The notes: a model not told the origin generated them from the sequence alone. Positions 45,475 through 57,033 are shown, counted from the first letter of the stretch. The stretch is DNA of 61,292 nucleotides from Haliea sp. (GCA_002862465.1 PKDD01000104.1:1-61292), one strand, 5' to 3'. Numbers and translations: made by a program.

Positions 45475-48135
45475 TTAAAGCGAGCGAGCTATCTCCTTAA
45501 CTTCATAGACTTCGATCAGATCACCCACCTTAACATCAGTATAATTCTTCACGCCGATTCCACATTCCATACCATTACGCACCTCATTGGCATCGTCCTT
45601 GAACCGCCGTAATGATTCCAGTTCGCCCTGATAAATCACCACGCTGTCACGCAGCACACGAATAGGCTTGGAACGATGGACGGTTCCCTCGATCACCATA
45701 CAGCCCGCAATCTGGCCAAATTTGGGGGAACTGAACACATCCCTGACCTCAGCGATGCCAACGATATTTTCTCGCAATTCAGGTGCCAACATACCTGTCA
45801 AAGCTGCCTTCACATCGTCGATTAAATCGTAAATAACATTGTAGTACCGCATGTCGATGACTTCAGTTTCCACTAACCTCCGTGCTGCATTGTCCGCCCG
45901 CACATTGAACCCGAACATAACCGCGCTAGAAGTCACCGCCAAATTAACATCTGTCTCAGTGATGCCGCCGACGCCGCCAGTGACAATATTAACTTGAACC
46001 TCGTCGTTCCCGATCTCGAGGAGCGCCGACTGAATTGCCTCCAATGAGCCCCTCACATCTGCCTTGACCACGACATTGAGCGTTTTCCTATCAACCGCCG
46101 TCATGCTATCAAACATATTATCCAACTTCGCTGCCTGCTGACGCTGCATTTTTGTATTGCGCGTCTTTTCCTGTCGGAAATCGGCGACCTCACGCGCATG
46201 CTTTTCACTTTCAACAACAGCAAACAAATCACCTGCCGCGGGGACGGCATCCAGACCCAAGATTTCTACCGGTATGCTGGGGCCCGCCTCATTGATGACT
46301 TGACCATTTTCATCAAACATAGCACGCACCCGTCCGAACTGCAGACCCGCAAGAACGATGTCGCCCTTGCGAAGGGTGCCACTTTGAATCAACAGGGATG
46401 CTACGGGTCCGCGCCCTTTGTCGAGCCGAGACTCGATCACAATACCTTGTGCAGGTATGTCTCGAGCAGCAGTCAACTCCAGCAATTCTGCCTGCAATAA
46501 TACCGCGTCAAGCAAACCCTCCACGCCTTCACCGGTTTGAGCCGAAACATGAATAAACTGTGTATCTCCTCCCCACTCTTCGGGGATGACATCTTTAGCA
46601 GCTAATTCGCTCTTGATGCGCTCTGGATCGACGCCCTCCTTGTCTATTTTGTTAACAGCTACAATAACGGGGACATCAGCAGCCTTAGCGTGTTTAACGG
46701 CCTCTTCAGTCTGCGGCATGACGCCGTCATCCGCGGCAACGACTAAAATGACAATATCTGTACTTTTAGCTCCGCGTGCGCGCATCGCGGTAAACGCCGC
46801 GTGCCCCGGGGTGTCTAGAAACGAAATCATTCCACGATCGGTTTCTACGTGATAGGCGCCGATATGTTGAGTAATACCTCCAGCTTCGCCCGACGCTACC
46901 TGACTCTTACGGATATAATCGAGCAACGAGGTTTTACCGTGGTCTACATGACCCATTACGGTAACTACTGGCGCGCGAGATTCTTGCGTGCCTTCGCGCT
47001 GTGATAAGGCTTCCTCCAGCTTTTCCTCCAACGCATCGGCACTGACAAGTTTGAAGCTATGGCCAAATTCTTCTACCAACAATATTGCGGTATCCTGATC
47101 AATCATCTGATTAATGTTTGCCATCACGCCCATCTTCATCAACTCCTTGATGACCGCTCCGGTTTTAATTGACATCTGCTGGGCAAGGTCGGCAACAGCA
47201 TTCATATCCATGATTTCAACTTGCTGCATTTTTCTTTCTGTTGGCATTTCAAACCCATGCTTAGAATGCTCTTCGTGCGAGGTTCTGATTTTCTTACGAC
47301 CGCCACGACGGCGGCCTGGACTCTGCTCAGAATCCAAATCAGCCAGCGACAGGTTGTGGTTACGCTGCTTGCCCCGGCCCGAAGGTGAATTCCGAGCCAA
47401 TTTGTTACGCGGCTTACGACTATCGTTATCGCCACTAGGTGCGGCCGATGGCACCTCGTGAAGACGCTTGGGCCGCTTACCCCCCTCCTTGGCTTTCTCC
47501 TCGCTGGCAACCAGGGTTTCAGCCTTAATCTGATCTTCAGCTGCCTTGCGCGCATCAGCTGCATCTCGACGGGATGCAGCTTCATTGGCTTCCTCCTGCT
47601 TGCGGCGAGCCGCTGCTCGCTGCCGCAACACCTCGGGATCCAAATTAGCAGGATCCCCCTCTTCGCCATCGCTTAACTCGGTTACCGCGGCTTGCTCGCT
47701 CTCAGTTGCAGCCGCCGCCTGAGCCTCTAATTCCGCCGCTGCTTGAGTCGACGCCGCTTGTACTTCTAATGTGGTTTCTGGGTCATGTTCTTCCAGACCA
47801 TCCTCAGCTGTCACCTCTGCATCGACCAACTCTTCCGAATCGCGTTTTACGTACGTGCGTTTCTTTCGCACCTCTACATTCACGGTTTTTCTACCCTGCG
47901 ATGCTGAGGTACGCAAAGTACTTATTGTTTTTCGCTTTAATGTAATTCGTTTGGGAGCGTCCGCTGGCTCTCCATGACTTTGCTTCAAGTGCGTCAGTAA
48001 TGTCTGCTTATCCTCATCGGACACAGCTTGGTCTGCGCCCGTGTGAGGCAATCCCGCCTCTCTCATCTGTGTCAAAAGACGCTCAGAGGAGGCGCCGACC
48101 ACTTCAGCGAGTTGCTTTACTGTCACCTGACCCAT
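45475..48135 (-). CDS. infB: Translation initiation factor IF-2
   Basis: An 886-residue GTPase that places fMet-tRNA on the ribosome. It begins with the IF2-N domain ([10 protein letters not shown]), then a long charged, alanine-rich linker (about residues 85-290). The G domain has G1 GHVDHGKTS (about residues 393-401), G3 DTPGHAAF and G4 NKID. Domains II-IV complete the C-terminus. AAGGAG lies eight bases before the ATG. Several internal ATGs exist, but I cannot say whether shorter isoforms are made. Confidence 0.98.
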   Translation of the reverse strand: MGQVTVKQLAEVVGASSERLLTQMREAGLPHTGADQAVSDEDKQTLLTHLKQSHGEPADAPKRITLKRKTISTLRTSASQGRKTVNVEVRKKRTYVKRDSEELVDAEVTAEDGLEEHDPETTLEVQAASTQAAAELEAQAAAATESEQAAVTELSDGEEGDPANLDPEVLRQRAAARRKQEEANEAASRRDAADARKAAEDQIKAETLVASEEKAKEGGKRPKRLHEVPSAAPSGDNDSRKPRNKLARNSPSGRGKQRNHNLSLADLDSEQSPGRRRGGRKKIRTSHEEHSKHGFEMPTERKMQQVEIMDMNAVADLAQQMSIKTGAVIKELMKMGVMANINQMIDQDTAILLVEEFGHSFKLVSADALEEKLEEALSQREGTQESRAPVVTVMGHVDHGKTSLLDYIRKSQVASGEAGGITQHIGAYHVETDRGMISFLDTPGHAAFTAMRARGAKSTDIVILVVAADDGVMPQTEEAVKHAKAADVPVIVAVNKIDKEGVDPERIKSELAAKDVIPEEWGGDTQFIHVSAQTGEGVEGLLDAVLLQAELLELTAARDIPAQGIVIESRLDKGRGPVASLLIQSGTLRKGDIVLAGLQFGRVRAMFDENGQVINEAGPSIPVEILGLDAVPAAGDLFAVVESEKHAREVADFRQEKTRNTKMQRQQAAKLDNMFDSMTAVDRKTLNVVVKADVRGSLEAIQSALLEIGNDEVQVNIVTGGVGGITETDVNLAVTSSAVMFGFNVRADNAARRLVETEVIDMRYYNVIYDLIDDVKAALTGMLAPELRENIVGIAEVRDVFSSPKFGQIAGCMVIEGTVHRSKPIRVLRDSVVIYQGELESLRRFKDDANEVRNGMECGIGVKNYTDVKVGDLIEVYEVKEIARSL

Positions 48136-48188
48136 TCAATAATCTCCTTGGTATCCTGTTTTGGCACAACTAATCGCACAATCTCAGG

Positions 48189-49682
48189 TTACTCTTCTGC
48201 CTCTGCAAACCAGGGTGCTCTTGCAGTCATAATCAATTCACCGGCACGCTCTTCAGTCATCTCTGGAATATCTGTAAGGTCATCCACGGCTTGCTCTGCC
48301 AGATCTTCCATGGTTACGATCGCGCGACCGGCCAAGACATAGGCTAACTGACGATCCATGCCTTCCATCGCTAAGAGGTCCTCCGCAGGCTCATGCGAGC
48401 CTACCTCCTCTTCAGATGCAATGGCCTGGGTCAATAGCGCCCCTTTAGCTCGTGAACGCAATTCCTCTGCAATATCCTCGTCGAAGCCTTCGATCGCAGT
48501 CAATTCTGCCAGCGGCACGTAGGCGACTTCCTCTAAAGTGGCAAAACCTTCTTCGACCAGAATTCCAGCCACATCTTCATCAATATCGAGGGCATCGACA
48601 AATACCTGAATGACTTCAGTGGACTCTGCTTCCTGCTTCTCAGCAGCATCTTCGAGACTCATGACGTTAATGGTCCATTCGGTTAGCTGCGCCGCCAGAC
48701 GCACATTTTGACCAGAACGACCAATCGCCTGTGCCAAATTGTCTTGAGATACGGCAACATCCATGGTGCGGTTGTCCTCATCCACTACTATGGACTCGAC
48801 TTCTGCAGGCGCCATGCCATTGATCACCAGTTGCGCAGGATTATCATCCCACAGCACGATATCGACCCGCTCGTTGTCGAGTTCATTGGAGACGGCTTGC
48901 ACGCGCGATCCGCGCATACCCACACATGCACCTACTGGATCAATACGCTGGTCGTTAGTTTTCACAGCGATCTTCGCACGAGAGCCCGGATCGCGCGCTG
49001 CTGCACGAATCTGAATAACTTCCTCCGCAATCTCTGGCACCTCAATTTTGAACAGCTCTATCAACATTTCTGTGCATGACCGGCTCAAAATCAACTGCGG
49101 TCCACGAGGCTCTTCGCTGATTTCCTTAAGAATAGCGCGCACTCGATCGTTAACTCGGAATGTCTCGCGACCTACTAATTGATCCCGAGGCAACAGACCT
49201 TCGGCATTGCTGCCCATATCAATAATCACATTGTCTCGAGTCACTTTTTTTACCGTGCCGGCAATAAGCTCGCCAACACGACTCAGATATTGATCAACCA
49301 CCTGTGCTCTCTCAGCGTCACGAACCCGCTGAATAATAACTTGCTTCGCGGTCTGTGCGGCGATGCGACCAAATACAATGCTCTCCACCTCTTCCTCGTA
49401 AATGTCCCCTGGTTTCAGATTCGGATCCTGCTCGATAGCTTCCTCGGTAGTGAACTGGGTTCCCAGCAGTGCCATTTCATCATCCGGCACAACTAGCCAA
49501 CGCCGCTTGGAAACATAATCGCCAGTGGCACGGTCAATGGTGACTACAATGTCCGCGTCTTCGTCGTACCGCTTTTCGGTTGCCGTTGCCAACGCCAGTT
49601 CTATCGCTTCGAAGATAATATCCTCAGATACACCCTTCTCGTTAGAGACAGCCTCAGCTACCAACAGAATTTCTTTCGTCAT
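48189..49682 (-). CDS. nusA: Transcription termination/antitermination factor NusA
   Basis: ATG 49682 has GAGG six bases upstream and gives [16 protein letters not shown], the family opening; a TTG five codons earlier is not needed. The 497-residue product has an N-terminal RNAP-binding domain, S1 (about 135-200), KH1 and KH2 ([15 protein letters not shown], about 290-304, and [12 protein letters not shown]), and two C-terminal acidic HhH repeats (VLVEEGF/IEGF and YVLAGRAI-type), as in E. coli. Confidence 0.98.
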   Translation of the reverse strand: MTKEILLVAEAVSNEKGVSEDIIFEAIELALATATEKRYDEDADIVVTIDRATGDYVSKRRWLVVPDDEMALLGTQFTTEEAIEQDPNLKPGDIYEEEVESIVFGRIAAQTAKQVIIQRVRDAERAQVVDQYLSRVGELIAGTVKKVTRDNVIIDMGSNAEGLLPRDQLVGRETFRVNDRVRAILKEISEEPRGPQLILSRSCTEMLIELFKIEVPEIAEEVIQIRAAARDPGSRAKIAVKTNDQRIDPVGACVGMRGSRVQAVSNELDNERVDIVLWDDNPAQLVINGMAPAEVESIVVDEDNRTMDVAVSQDNLAQAIGRSGQNVRLAAQLTEWTINVMSLEDAAEKQEAESTEVIQVFVDALDIDEDVAGILVEEGFATLEEVAYVPLAELTAIEGFDEDIAEELRSRAKGALLTQAIASEEEVGSHEPAEDLLAMEGMDRQLAYVLAGRAIVTMEDLAEQAVDDLTDIPEMTEERAGELIMTARAPWFAEAEE

Positions 49683-49711
49683 CTCAAGCCTCGCCAATTC
49701 AGTTGCCGCGT

Positions 49712-50167
49712 TTAGATGCGGGGTTGTACCCGCGCTTTTTCAATCGCGTCGAAAGGCAACAATAAGTCATGGTCATCTATCTGAATCACAACCTCATCAC
49801 CCTCTATTCCTTTCAAAACACCCTTGAACTTGCGCCGCCCCTCAAAGGCACTGCGTAGGCGCAACTCCACCATCTCACCCACATAACTGGAATACTGTTC
49901 TAACTTGAACAATAATCGATCCGTGCCGGGGGATGAGACTTCAAGCGTATACTCCCCCGTAATTGGGTCCTCAACATCCAGAATGCTACTCACCTGCGCG
50001 CTAACACTGGCGCAGTCGTCAACAGAGATACCTGCAGGACTGTCTATGAAAATTCTCACAATACTGTGCCTGCCCTGTGGCGTGTACTCCACACCCCACA
50101 ACTGGTAACCCAATGCCACCACCGTGGTTTGCAGCATCTCCCCAATTTGCTGATCCTTGCTTGCCAC
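49712..50167 (-). CDS. rimP: Ribosome maturation factor RimP
   Basis: A 151-residue protein needed for 30S assembly. Start GTG 50167 gives an N-terminus collinear with E. coli Rim[22 protein letters not shown] and [12 protein letters not shown] are the family signatures. It is the first protein gene after the initiator tRNA, separated by a bidirectional terminator hairpin that probably lets only part of the transcription through. Confidence 0.96.
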   Translation of the reverse strand: MASKDQQIGEMLQTTVVALGYQLWGVEYTPQGRHSIVRIFIDSPAGISVDDCASVSAQVSSILDVEDPITGEYTLEVSSPGTDRLLFKLEQYSSYVGEMVELRLRSAFEGRRKFKGVLKGIEGDEVVIQIDDHDLLLPFDAIEKARVQPRI

Positions 50168-50192
50168 CGTCGGTTCTTTTCTCCATGTACAA

Positions 50193-50216
50193 AAAAGCCC
50201 CTAAAAAGGGGCTTTT
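50193..50216 (-). terminator. Bidirectional terminator between tRNA-fMet and rimP
   Basis: AAAAGCCCC-TAAAAA-GGGGCTTTT is a perfect stem with T-runs on both strands. It would end or attenuate the tRNA-fMet transcript before rimP. Confidence 0.85.
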
Positions 50217-50253
50217 AATTTCACACCATCGCTTTAGAGCTAACAGTGTGCAT

Positions 50254-50330
<77 letters not shown>

Positions 50331-50611
50331 TCAAAGCTTTCTCGACTGCGACAGGCCCCTTGGCACTATCACCCAGAGCTCTGCATCTTCAGGCTCTAAT
50401 TTCGAGGGTGTGCATTATAGGAAGGCCCACCATCGCGGTCAACCTTGAGAAGAGCGAAAAATCGACTAATTTTGCGCTCTCCGGCTGGTTTTGGTAACAA
50501 TAGCGACACAGCCATTACAGCGCGAACATGATCGTCAGCCTGTGTTGCTCGGAATTCGGGACGACATGGGGCCTCTGCCACATCAGGGCACCGCTATGGC
50601 ATCCATAGCAC

Positions 50612-50848
50612 CTATGCTGGCTTCCACGGCAGAATCGTGACCTTGCCAGATATCAGATACTGACCGATAAGGCATGTAGGATAAAGGGTGAGTTTTATAA
50701 AAAATAAGTCAATAAAAAAGCTGTTAGGCTGCGGAATATTTAAACTGAGCAGTTCCATGCCCACCCCGTATATCGTGGCGAACGTAGCCATATAGACCAG
50801 GCAAATAAATCCCAGCCAATTTAGCACAGTCTGCAACTGCCCAACCAT
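50612..50848 (-). CDS. Small hypothetical membrane protein
   Basis: A 78-residue protein with ATG 50848 and GGAG seven bases upstream. Two hydrophobic segments (about residues 8-30 and 44-67) flank a short polar loop containing NIPQPNSF. The C-terminus is KVTILPWKPA. I do not recognise the family; the good ribosome site supports a real gene. It is alone, upstream of the initiator tRNA, where Pseudomonas has secG. Confidence 0.55.
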   Translation of the reverse strand: MVGQLQTVLNWLGFICLVYMATFATIYGVGMELLSLNIPQPNSFFIDLFFIKLTLYPTCLIGQYLISGKVTILPWKPA

Positions 50849-51309
50849 AATGTAACTCCATCCAACAAGGCCAATATTCTAGCGCTATTATTCCTTTTTT
50901 CAACACCCGCTATTACGCGGCAAAGATAAGCACTAGCATCTGATCATTGCAGCACAGACGGCCGATTTTCCGTGTGGCACAAAGACACAGCCTTAATGTC
51001 GCCACACCCTGCAAAAATGCCCAATCTTTCGTCACACATTATCCTGCGTTGTCTGCGCGTAATTCCATGATGTTCTGACTGAGCCGCACTAGACAATTTG
51101 CTCAACACAGCCACTTTTTCTGTCTTTATAATTGCTTTATAATGGCAGCTTTTAACATGCCACGGTGGAAATGCGCCGGAGCGATAATATTTTTGTGTAC
51201 TGCCAGATTTTTTTCGCGTGAGTTGAAGAGGCTTCGACTATTCCTCTTGCCAAGGTCAGAGAAATCGCTATACCTGAAGGCCGACCTACCAAACAAGGGA
51301 ATCATCAAG
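50849..51309. other. Intergenic region, 461 bp, divergent
   Basis: It separates the small membrane protein from cti. Two perfect TATAAT hexamers (51127-51132 and 51138-51143) are candidates for the cti promoter, but neither has a convincing -35 at 16-18 bp. No other element is seen. Confidence 0.35.
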
Positions 51310-53709
51310 ATGTCTCAGCACCTAAAGCGAATCTGCTCTATTCTTTTTGCACTGACAGTCTCGACGCTGGTCTTAGGCTGCAGTGAAGATTCCTCGATCG
51401 CTGAGACGAATGCACCTGAAAACGTTGCCACTGAAGTTCCAGCGCCTAGCGCATCTGCTACTTACACCAGTGAAATTCAACCGCTGTTTGACAATCGCTG
51501 TATCGCCTGTCACGGCTGCATTGGTTCGCCCTGCAATGTAAAACTTTCTTCTTTTCGCGGTGTCGAGCGAGGAGGATTCGGGAAAAACCCCTACTCACTT
51601 CATTTTGATGCCGTTCCGCGCACCGGGATGGACGTCCACGCAACAATTGAGGGCTGGCGCAAAGAAGGGTTTTACCCCGTGGTCTCGCGCGGAGGAAACG
51701 CAACTGCAAACCTAGCCGGATCTATGATTTCACAGCTCGTAACAGCAGGGCACCAAAACAATCAGCCGGGTTTTTCTCGAGAGGCCTTAATGCCATCCTA
51801 CACCGAGCGTTATAAGCATTCCTGCTCAAGCACCTCTGAAGCGCTGGCATCCCATCTGAAGGCCAATCCCTCGGCAGGCATGCCCTATGGTCTTCCAGCC
51901 TTGAATGATGCTGAGTTAAGTCAGATTAATCAGTGGGTTTCCGCCGGCTCACCTGGACCGACCGCAGCGCAGCTTTCAGCGGCCTCAGCACTAGCCAACC
52001 CGGAAGTAATCGCGCACTGGGAGGCCTTTTTTAACCAGCCAGATCCGCAACACCAGTTGGTCTCGCGGTACATCTTTGATCACGTCTATTTATCAACGAT
52101 CGCTTTCGACGAAAGCCCAGGTGAATTGTTTAAATTAGTGCGGTCAGAAACCGCGGGAAACTCAGTTGCGGACGCTGTTGCCGGTAAAACTACCCCCGAG
52201 ATCGTGGTGATAGATTCTCCGAAGCCTTATGACAACCCCATGGTGTATGCCGATGTCGATCAGTTCTACTACCGACTGAAAAAGATGACGTCTCGACCGG
52301 TCCAGAAAAATCATTTTGCCTGGCGACTTGGTCAAAATGACATCGCGCATTTAGAATCGGTATTCTTTGATAGGAAGTGGGCCAAGGACGAAGGCTTCGA
52401 TGCCCCCTGGGACGTAGGTAACCCTTTCGCCATGTACCAAGCGATTCCATCAAAATCTCGGTATCTGTTTTTGATCGAGAATTCGGCGATTATCGTAGCT
52501 GGAATTACGTCGGGGCCGGTTTGCCTCGGGCAGACCGCAACTTACGCGGTCAAGGATCAATTCTGGGTTTATTTCATGGACCCCGATCATGATGTATCAG
52601 TGCTCGATCCACAATTGGGGCTGGGCGATTGGGAGGCTTTGATGGATCGTTCGCCGGTCGGCAACGAAGCCTATGATGTCGCTTATGGGAAAGCAGTGGA
52701 GCGACTTTTCCCGGAAGGCTACACTATCGATGCACTGTGGGATGGCAACAAGACCAACAAGAATGCATGGCTAACCATCCTTCGCCATGAAAGCAACACC
52801 TGGGTCATGACTGGCCGGCAGGGTGGCATTCCTCGCAGTCAGTGGGTCATGGGCTTTAGCGGGTTTGAGCGCATTTACTATGACACAGTGGCGCACTTTG
52901 AATACTGGGGCGGCGATACCGGAAAGCTTGAGACCGTGGGCTTTTTTAATTTTCTGCGACAGGAGTTCGAAGACGATTTTCTGCTATTTTTGCCAGAACA
53001 TGTGCGTGTCAAAATTCGTGAGGAATGGAGTAAAGGCGTTGGCGACGTGGGGCTTCACCTGACAAGTTTCGCCGCGAAAGACCAGCCATCTCCTATTAAA
53101 AATAACGATCCTAGCCATCCGTTAGTCGGTATTGTGAGTACAATTGAAGCCCACATGGGCAGCACAATTACTGGCCCCGTCGATCGCCTAAACCCCTGGG
53201 TCAAAACGCCTTACGACTTTAAAAACGGGGTTGCCAATTTCGACGAGTGGACCAAGGCCATGGCAACGATGACCGTTACCACTGACTACCAATTTCCACG
53301 CTATATGCCGAGTATGATTGTGATGAAAGTCAACCAAGGCGAGGATTCTAGACTCTACTCACTGGTAGCGAACCGCGTCTATCAAACTCAATATACGATT
53401 CTGTTTCAGAATGGAGTGGCACTTCCTGACCTATACACGATAAGCGTATATCCAGATGTGGTGGGCGGCTTTCCCAATCTTTTTATGGAACTTAATATCG
53501 ACGAAACGTCGGCCTTCATTCAGGAACTGCGCGACGTCAAATCTCAAGCCGATTTTCTAGAGTTTCGAGATCGCTATGCGGTGCTGCGTAATCAAGAAGA
53601 GTTCTGGTCAACGTATGACTGGTTTAACGACTGGAATTTCACCAATCGTAAGCAGGACGCGGGCGTGTTCGACCTTTCGTATTATGACCTGTTTGATTCC
53701 GTCTATTGA
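51310..53709 (+). CDS. cti: Cis/trans fatty acid isomerase, heme lipoprotein
   Basis: The start ATG 51310 opens a lipoprotein signal (lipobox LVLGC) and has GGGA eight bases upstream; the longer frame to 51142 has no such support. The 799-residue product carries one c-type heme site, CIACH at residues 64-68, within the RCIACHGCIGSPCNVKL block typical of Cti. The enzyme turns cis unsaturated fatty acids of membrane lipids into trans in the periplasm, stiffening the membrane against solvents or heat. The following GMPYGLPAL and FYYDTVAHFEYWGGD blocks match the family. It is monocistronic. Confidence 0.93.
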   Translation: MSQHLKRICSILFALTVSTLVLGCSEDSSIAETNAPENVATEVPAPSASATYTSEIQPLFDNRCIACHGCIGSPCNVKLSSFRGVERGGFGKNPYSLHFDAVPRTGMDVHATIEGWRKEGFYPVVSRGGNATANLAGSMISQLVTAGHQNNQPGFSREALMPSYTERYKHSCSSTSEALASHLKANPSAGMPYGLPALNDAELSQINQWVSAGSPGPTAAQLSAASALANPEVIAHWEAFFNQPDPQHQLVSRYIFDHVYLSTIAFDESPGELFKLVRSETAGNSVADAVAGKTTPEIVVIDSPKPYDNPMVYADVDQFYYRLKKMTSRPVQKNHFAWRLGQNDIAHLESVFFDRKWAKDEGFDAPWDVGNPFAMYQAIPSKSRYLFLIENSAIIVAGITSGPVCLGQTATYAVKDQFWVYFMDPDHDVSVLDPQLGLGDWEALMDRSPVGNEAYDVAYGKAVERLFPEGYTIDALWDGNKTNKNAWLTILRHESNTWVMTGRQGGIPRSQWVMGFSGFERIYYDTVAHFEYWGGDTGKLETVGFFNFLRQEFEDDFLLFLPEHVRVKIREEWSKGVGDVGLHLTSFAAKDQPSPIKNNDPSHPLVGIVSTIEAHMGSTITGPVDRLNPWVKTPYDFKNGVANFDEWTKAMATMTVTTDYQFPRYMPSMIVMKVNQGEDSRLYSLVANRVYQTQYTILFQNGVALPDLYTISVYPDVVGGFPNLFMELNIDETSAFIQELRDVKSQADFLEFRDRYAVLRNQEEFWSTYDWFNDWNFTNRKQDAGVFDLSYYDLFDSVY

Positions 53710-53879
53710 TAGGCTTGAGCCACAGTAGATCACTCACCTCTTCCGATAGTCCTCATAACTACGCTGTGGGGCGCATGCTCTGAAGCCGCTTTGGAGTGCA
53801 GCTGCGGATCACAACGAGACGTGAGATAGAGTTCTCGCCTTAAAAATATCCGTTTGTCTGAAAATACGTCGCTGCCAAT

Positions 53880-54815
53880 CTAACCACAATTTTTATAGCT
53901 TTTCGCCAGGCACTCTCGGCTTAATGCCTGTGCTTTTGATATGTCAGCAGGCGTCATCCCATCTTTGATTCTATCTTTGAGGGTTTTAGCGTACTCATGC
54001 CCTTGCGCTGCCGCCAAATTTATCCACATATATGCAGGCATATTATCTTCTGGTACGCCCTCGCCCTTGGCATACATGAGTCCAAGGTTTAGCTGAGCAC
54101 CCGCAGCCCCTTGCTCTGCGGCCTTGGTATACCACTTTAGTGCGGTAGCATCACTCTGACGGACGCCATCACCGAATCGGTACATGTTGCCCAAGTTATA
54201 TTGAGCATCAACATTTCCTTGCTCTGCTGCCTTTAGATACCACTTCGCAGCAGTGGCATCATTCTCACGCACACCATTACCGTTGTCATACATGTTACCC
54301 AAATTAGATTGAGCCTGCGCATCTCCTTGCTTTGCGGCCTTGGCATACCACTTCGCAGCGATGGTATCATCCTCAGGCACACCTTCACCGAATCTATACA
54401 TATTACCAAGGTTATATTGCGCGTCGACATTCCCTTGCTCCGCAGCCTTGGTATACCACATCGCAGCAGTCTCATCATTCTCAGGTACAGCATTACCGTA
54501 GTCATACATGAGGCCCAAATTATTTTGAGCCTGCGCATATCCTTGCTCTGCGGCCATAGTATAAAGCTCCGCAGCGGTAACATCATTCTCAGGAACGCCC
54601 ATGCCCTCTGCGTACGCAATACCCAGATTAGATTGAGCCCATGCTTCGCCCCTTGCAGCTGCTGCTCTATATTCAGCGATTTTTGCTAGAGACCAGTCAT
54701 CCGCTTTGACTGCGGGCGCGGTTAAAAACGCCAAAACGGCTGCGACCCACAATACACCAACCCACACGAGCAGCAGGACACTTTGGTCTCTCCCAGTTAC
54801 CACAACAGTTGTCAT
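53880..54815 (-). CDS. Exported Sel1-repeat (TPR-like) protein
   Basis: Start ATG 54815 (AGGACGG upstream) gives 311 residues. A hydrophobic segment near residues 13-33, ending AVKA, acts as signal peptide or anchor. Six 36-residue Sel1 repeats follow, each of the form AQ-x-NLG-x-MY-x-x-G-x-GV-x-x-x-x-x-x-A-x-x-WY-x-KAA-x-QG. Repeats 2-3 and 4-5 are more alike as pairs (MYDYGNAV then MYRFGEGV, against MYDNGNGV then MYRFGDGV), pointing to a two-repeat duplication. Sel1 proteins usually act as protein scaffolds. No partner gene is adjacent. Confidence 0.85.
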   Translation of the reverse strand: MTTVVVTGRDQSVLLLVWVGVLWVAAVLAFLTAPAVKADDWSLAKIAEYRAAAARGEAWAQSNLGIAYAEGMGVPENDVTAAELYTMAAEQGYAQAQNNLGLMYDYGNAVPENDETAAMWYTKAAEQGNVDAQYNLGNMYRFGEGVPEDDTIAAKWYAKAAKQGDAQAQSNLGNMYDNGNGVRENDATAAKWYLKAAEQGNVDAQYNLGNMYRFGDGVRQSDATALKWYTKAAEQGAAGAQLNLGLMYAKGEGVPEDNMPAYMWINLAAAQGHEYAKTLKDRIKDGMTPADISKAQALSRECLAKSYKNCG

Positions 54816-55278
54816 CTGTACCGTCCTAATATTCAGTACTTGCCATCCATCGAGATCGAAGGCAGGCAAAAAAATATACTGGATTAATGCTGCCTGACAG
54901 ACTCGGATTAGTCAAAAGAGTAGCCTCCTCTAAATGGCACCCGGTGAAATCTCAGTGCCCTAGCATTAATCAGCATATAATTAGTATACTTTTTAGTTGT
55001 AAGCCAAGGCCGGCCGCATTATTAACCTTAAGAGGTCGCCTTTGATAAAAAGCCGTCAACGGATAAAGTTCTATAAACCGAATTTAAACAATCTCGGCGT
55101 ATGAAATTCGATATTGGTTAGTCCTTCATGCTGCGCACAGCGTTTCTCGCTACCGAATTAGTCACCGTTTGGATCAATTACAATCGCCTTTCCCCGGAGG
55201 AACCACCTAGCCAATCCTCAGCGTAATGATACGGACTCACATCCGCAGTCAAAAAATGCTGAGGGCTGCGGCGCAACG
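54816..55278. other. Intergenic region, 463 bp, with possible broken coding trace
   Basis: It lies between the MscS-like and Sel1 genes, both on the minus strand. Near 55158-55283 the minus strand reads as two protein-like pieces in different frames: HFLTADVSPYHYAEDW and ARWFLRGKAIVIDPNGD. The second ends at a TAA (55158-55160). They could be the C-terminus of a decayed gene joined by a frameshift. The remainder is AT-rich and holds nothing I can name. Confidence 0.3.
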
Positions 55279-56976
55279 TCAGGATTGATTCGGGTCACCC
55301 ATGTTGTTGATCGTCGCGGTAGGATAGGCAAACTCTAGACCAGCCACCTGTATGATTTCGCTGACACTCAGAAGAATCCCCTGTTGAAGATTCAGAAACC
55401 GGACCCACTCATTCTCTTCATCGTCAACCTTCAAATGGCAGGATAGCCGAATATTGATCGCGTCAGGCCCGATGTTTTCGAGGTGGACTTGAGGCATCGC
55501 ATCAATGACTTGATCGTGATCCGTTAGATAGTTCCGAATTCGCTCTAAAACTTTGTTGACTTGATATGCTGGAGAGTCCATTCGCAAACGCAGGCTCTTC
55601 CTGAGCAGGTGCGTCCCGTGGCGGGCAGACAGATTCGTAATCATCATGTTAGCAAACAAAGAATTCGCTATGGCTGTCACGCTATTATCGATATTCCGAA
55701 TGCGTGTAGACCGCATTCCCACTGCTTCAATAACGCCCAAAGTTACTTCGCCGCACTCCTCATATCGGCACAAGTCACCGATCGTTATTGGGCGATCCCC
55801 CAAAAGGCTAATTCCGGCAAGGTAGTTCTCTAACGACTGGCGTGCGGCAAGCGCGACTGCCAGACCACCAACACCAACGCCAGCGATTAGACCGTAGAGA
55901 GGGAAGCCTATCTGATCAGTCAGCAGAAAGAGGAATGTGATCGCTATTCCTAAGCCGGCGGTCCGGCCTCCCAACCTAAGCAGGTGCGCGTCGAGACAGT
56001 CCGGCGGAATATGTGGTGAGCGAATAACCAACTCAATGAACAACATAACCACTGGCATCGCCAGAATCGCGAGCCCGACGTAGAGCATAACTGCCGAGGT
56101 GAACGCGAGTCCGGCTGCAAAGATACCAGTAAAACTAGCTTGAAAAAGAAGTGTCTGCATATTCCATGAGATCAGGATTATGATCAGTGGCAGGCAAAGT
56201 TTTCGTAGATATTTAGATATACCCTGCTCGTCGTTCCTCATCGGAAAAACTCTCACCGTATAAAAAATCAGTACAGCCCAAAATCCCAAAAACAGCACCA
56301 GTACGATTATCTTCCATAGACCCTGTCCGAAATAGGATTGTTTAGTCCACTCTGGAAAAGTCTCTATTGTGCTAGAAGCGAGAATCCAACCCGATGGCGT
56401 GAGATATTCACGCTTGCTCAACCAGTCATTTGTTTCCCCATAGACGGGATGATCCTTGATCAGTTCATAGAAGTCTGCGGCCCGCTCGGCAGTCTCCGAA
56501 CTAAAAACGTAGTCGCCTGCACGCTCCCCATCCTCAATTCTGACAATACTGATGTCCGTGTTTGGGACGGTCCAGTATGCAGGACGCTCACTATCGGCTT
56601 CGTTTCCGGGCGCAGAGAGCAAAACGGCTGGTTCAATGCGTCGAATGACCTCGGCAAGATGGAGCGATGCTTCAGCCGCCATCTTCTGCCGCACTACAGG
56701 CGGGAAATCACTGGTATCAATCAACCTGATCAAGGCTCCGGCTTGCACGGCTATCTGATTGACTGTCTCTTCACTGGGTTCATGCCAATGCTGGCCATAC
56801 AAGTAGTCAAAGCTGGCGTTTGCCGACTTCATATAACTCGTAATAGTAGCTAGAGGACTTGTGTAATCTAATGGCTTAAGTGGATAAGGGTTTGCTTGGT
56901 CGTCAGCCTGCAAAGTTGCAGAAATTCCGAGAAAGAGACAGGAAAATAACAGAAGCGAGCGGATCACAGCAGCCAT
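55279..56976 (-). CDS. MscS-family mechanosensitive channel with exported N-terminal domain
   Basis: Start ATG 56976 is chosen (AGGA seven bases upstream, directly before a signal peptide AAVIRSLLLFSCLFLG); the frame reaches 57003. The 565-residue product has a ~190-residue periplasmic domain, then five or so TM helices (about 225-375), the pore helix AGVGVGGLAVALAARQSLENYLAG, and the MscS beta domain GDRPITIGDLCRYEECG, with an alpha/beta tail. It would release solutes on osmotic downshock or act in signalling. It is the medium-size MscS type, like YbdG or YnaI relatives. Confidence 0.9.
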   Translation of the reverse strand: MAAVIRSLLLFSCLFLGISATLQADDQANPYPLKPLDYTSPLATITSYMKSANASFDYLYGQHWHEPSEETVNQIAVQAGALIRLIDTSDFPPVVRQKMAAEASLHLAEVIRRIEPAVLLSAPGNEADSERPAYWTVPNTDISIVRIEDGERAGDYVFSSETAERAADFYELIKDHPVYGETNDWLSKREYLTPSGWILASSTIETFPEWTKQSYFGQGLWKIIVLVLFLGFWAVLIFYTVRVFPMRNDEQGISKYLRKLCLPLIIILISWNMQTLLFQASFTGIFAAGLAFTSAVMLYVGLAILAMPVVMLFIELVIRSPHIPPDCLDAHLLRLGGRTAGLGIAITFLFLLTDQIGFPLYGLIAGVGVGGLAVALAARQSLENYLAGISLLGDRPITIGDLCRYEECGEVTLGVIEAVGMRSTRIRNIDNSVTAIANSLFANMMITNLSARHGTHLLRKSLRLRMDSPAYQVNKVLERIRNYLTDHDQVIDAMPQVHLENIGPDAINIRLSCHLKVDDEENEWVRFLNLQQGILLSVSEIIQVAGLEFAYPTATINNMGDPNQS

Positions 56977-57033
56977 GTCGATATCCTCATACTGCATTGG
57001 CAATAACTTTAATGGTCGGGTGGATTGCAGGCC

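Noticed and set aside
50396-50581. 61-codon minus-strand frame near tRNA-fMet
   Set aside because: No ribosome site and no protein-like pattern; likely chance.
54100-54620. Repeated DNA that could suggest a CRISPR or satellite array
   Set aside because: The period is 108 bp and in frame; it is the Sel1 repeat coding sequence.
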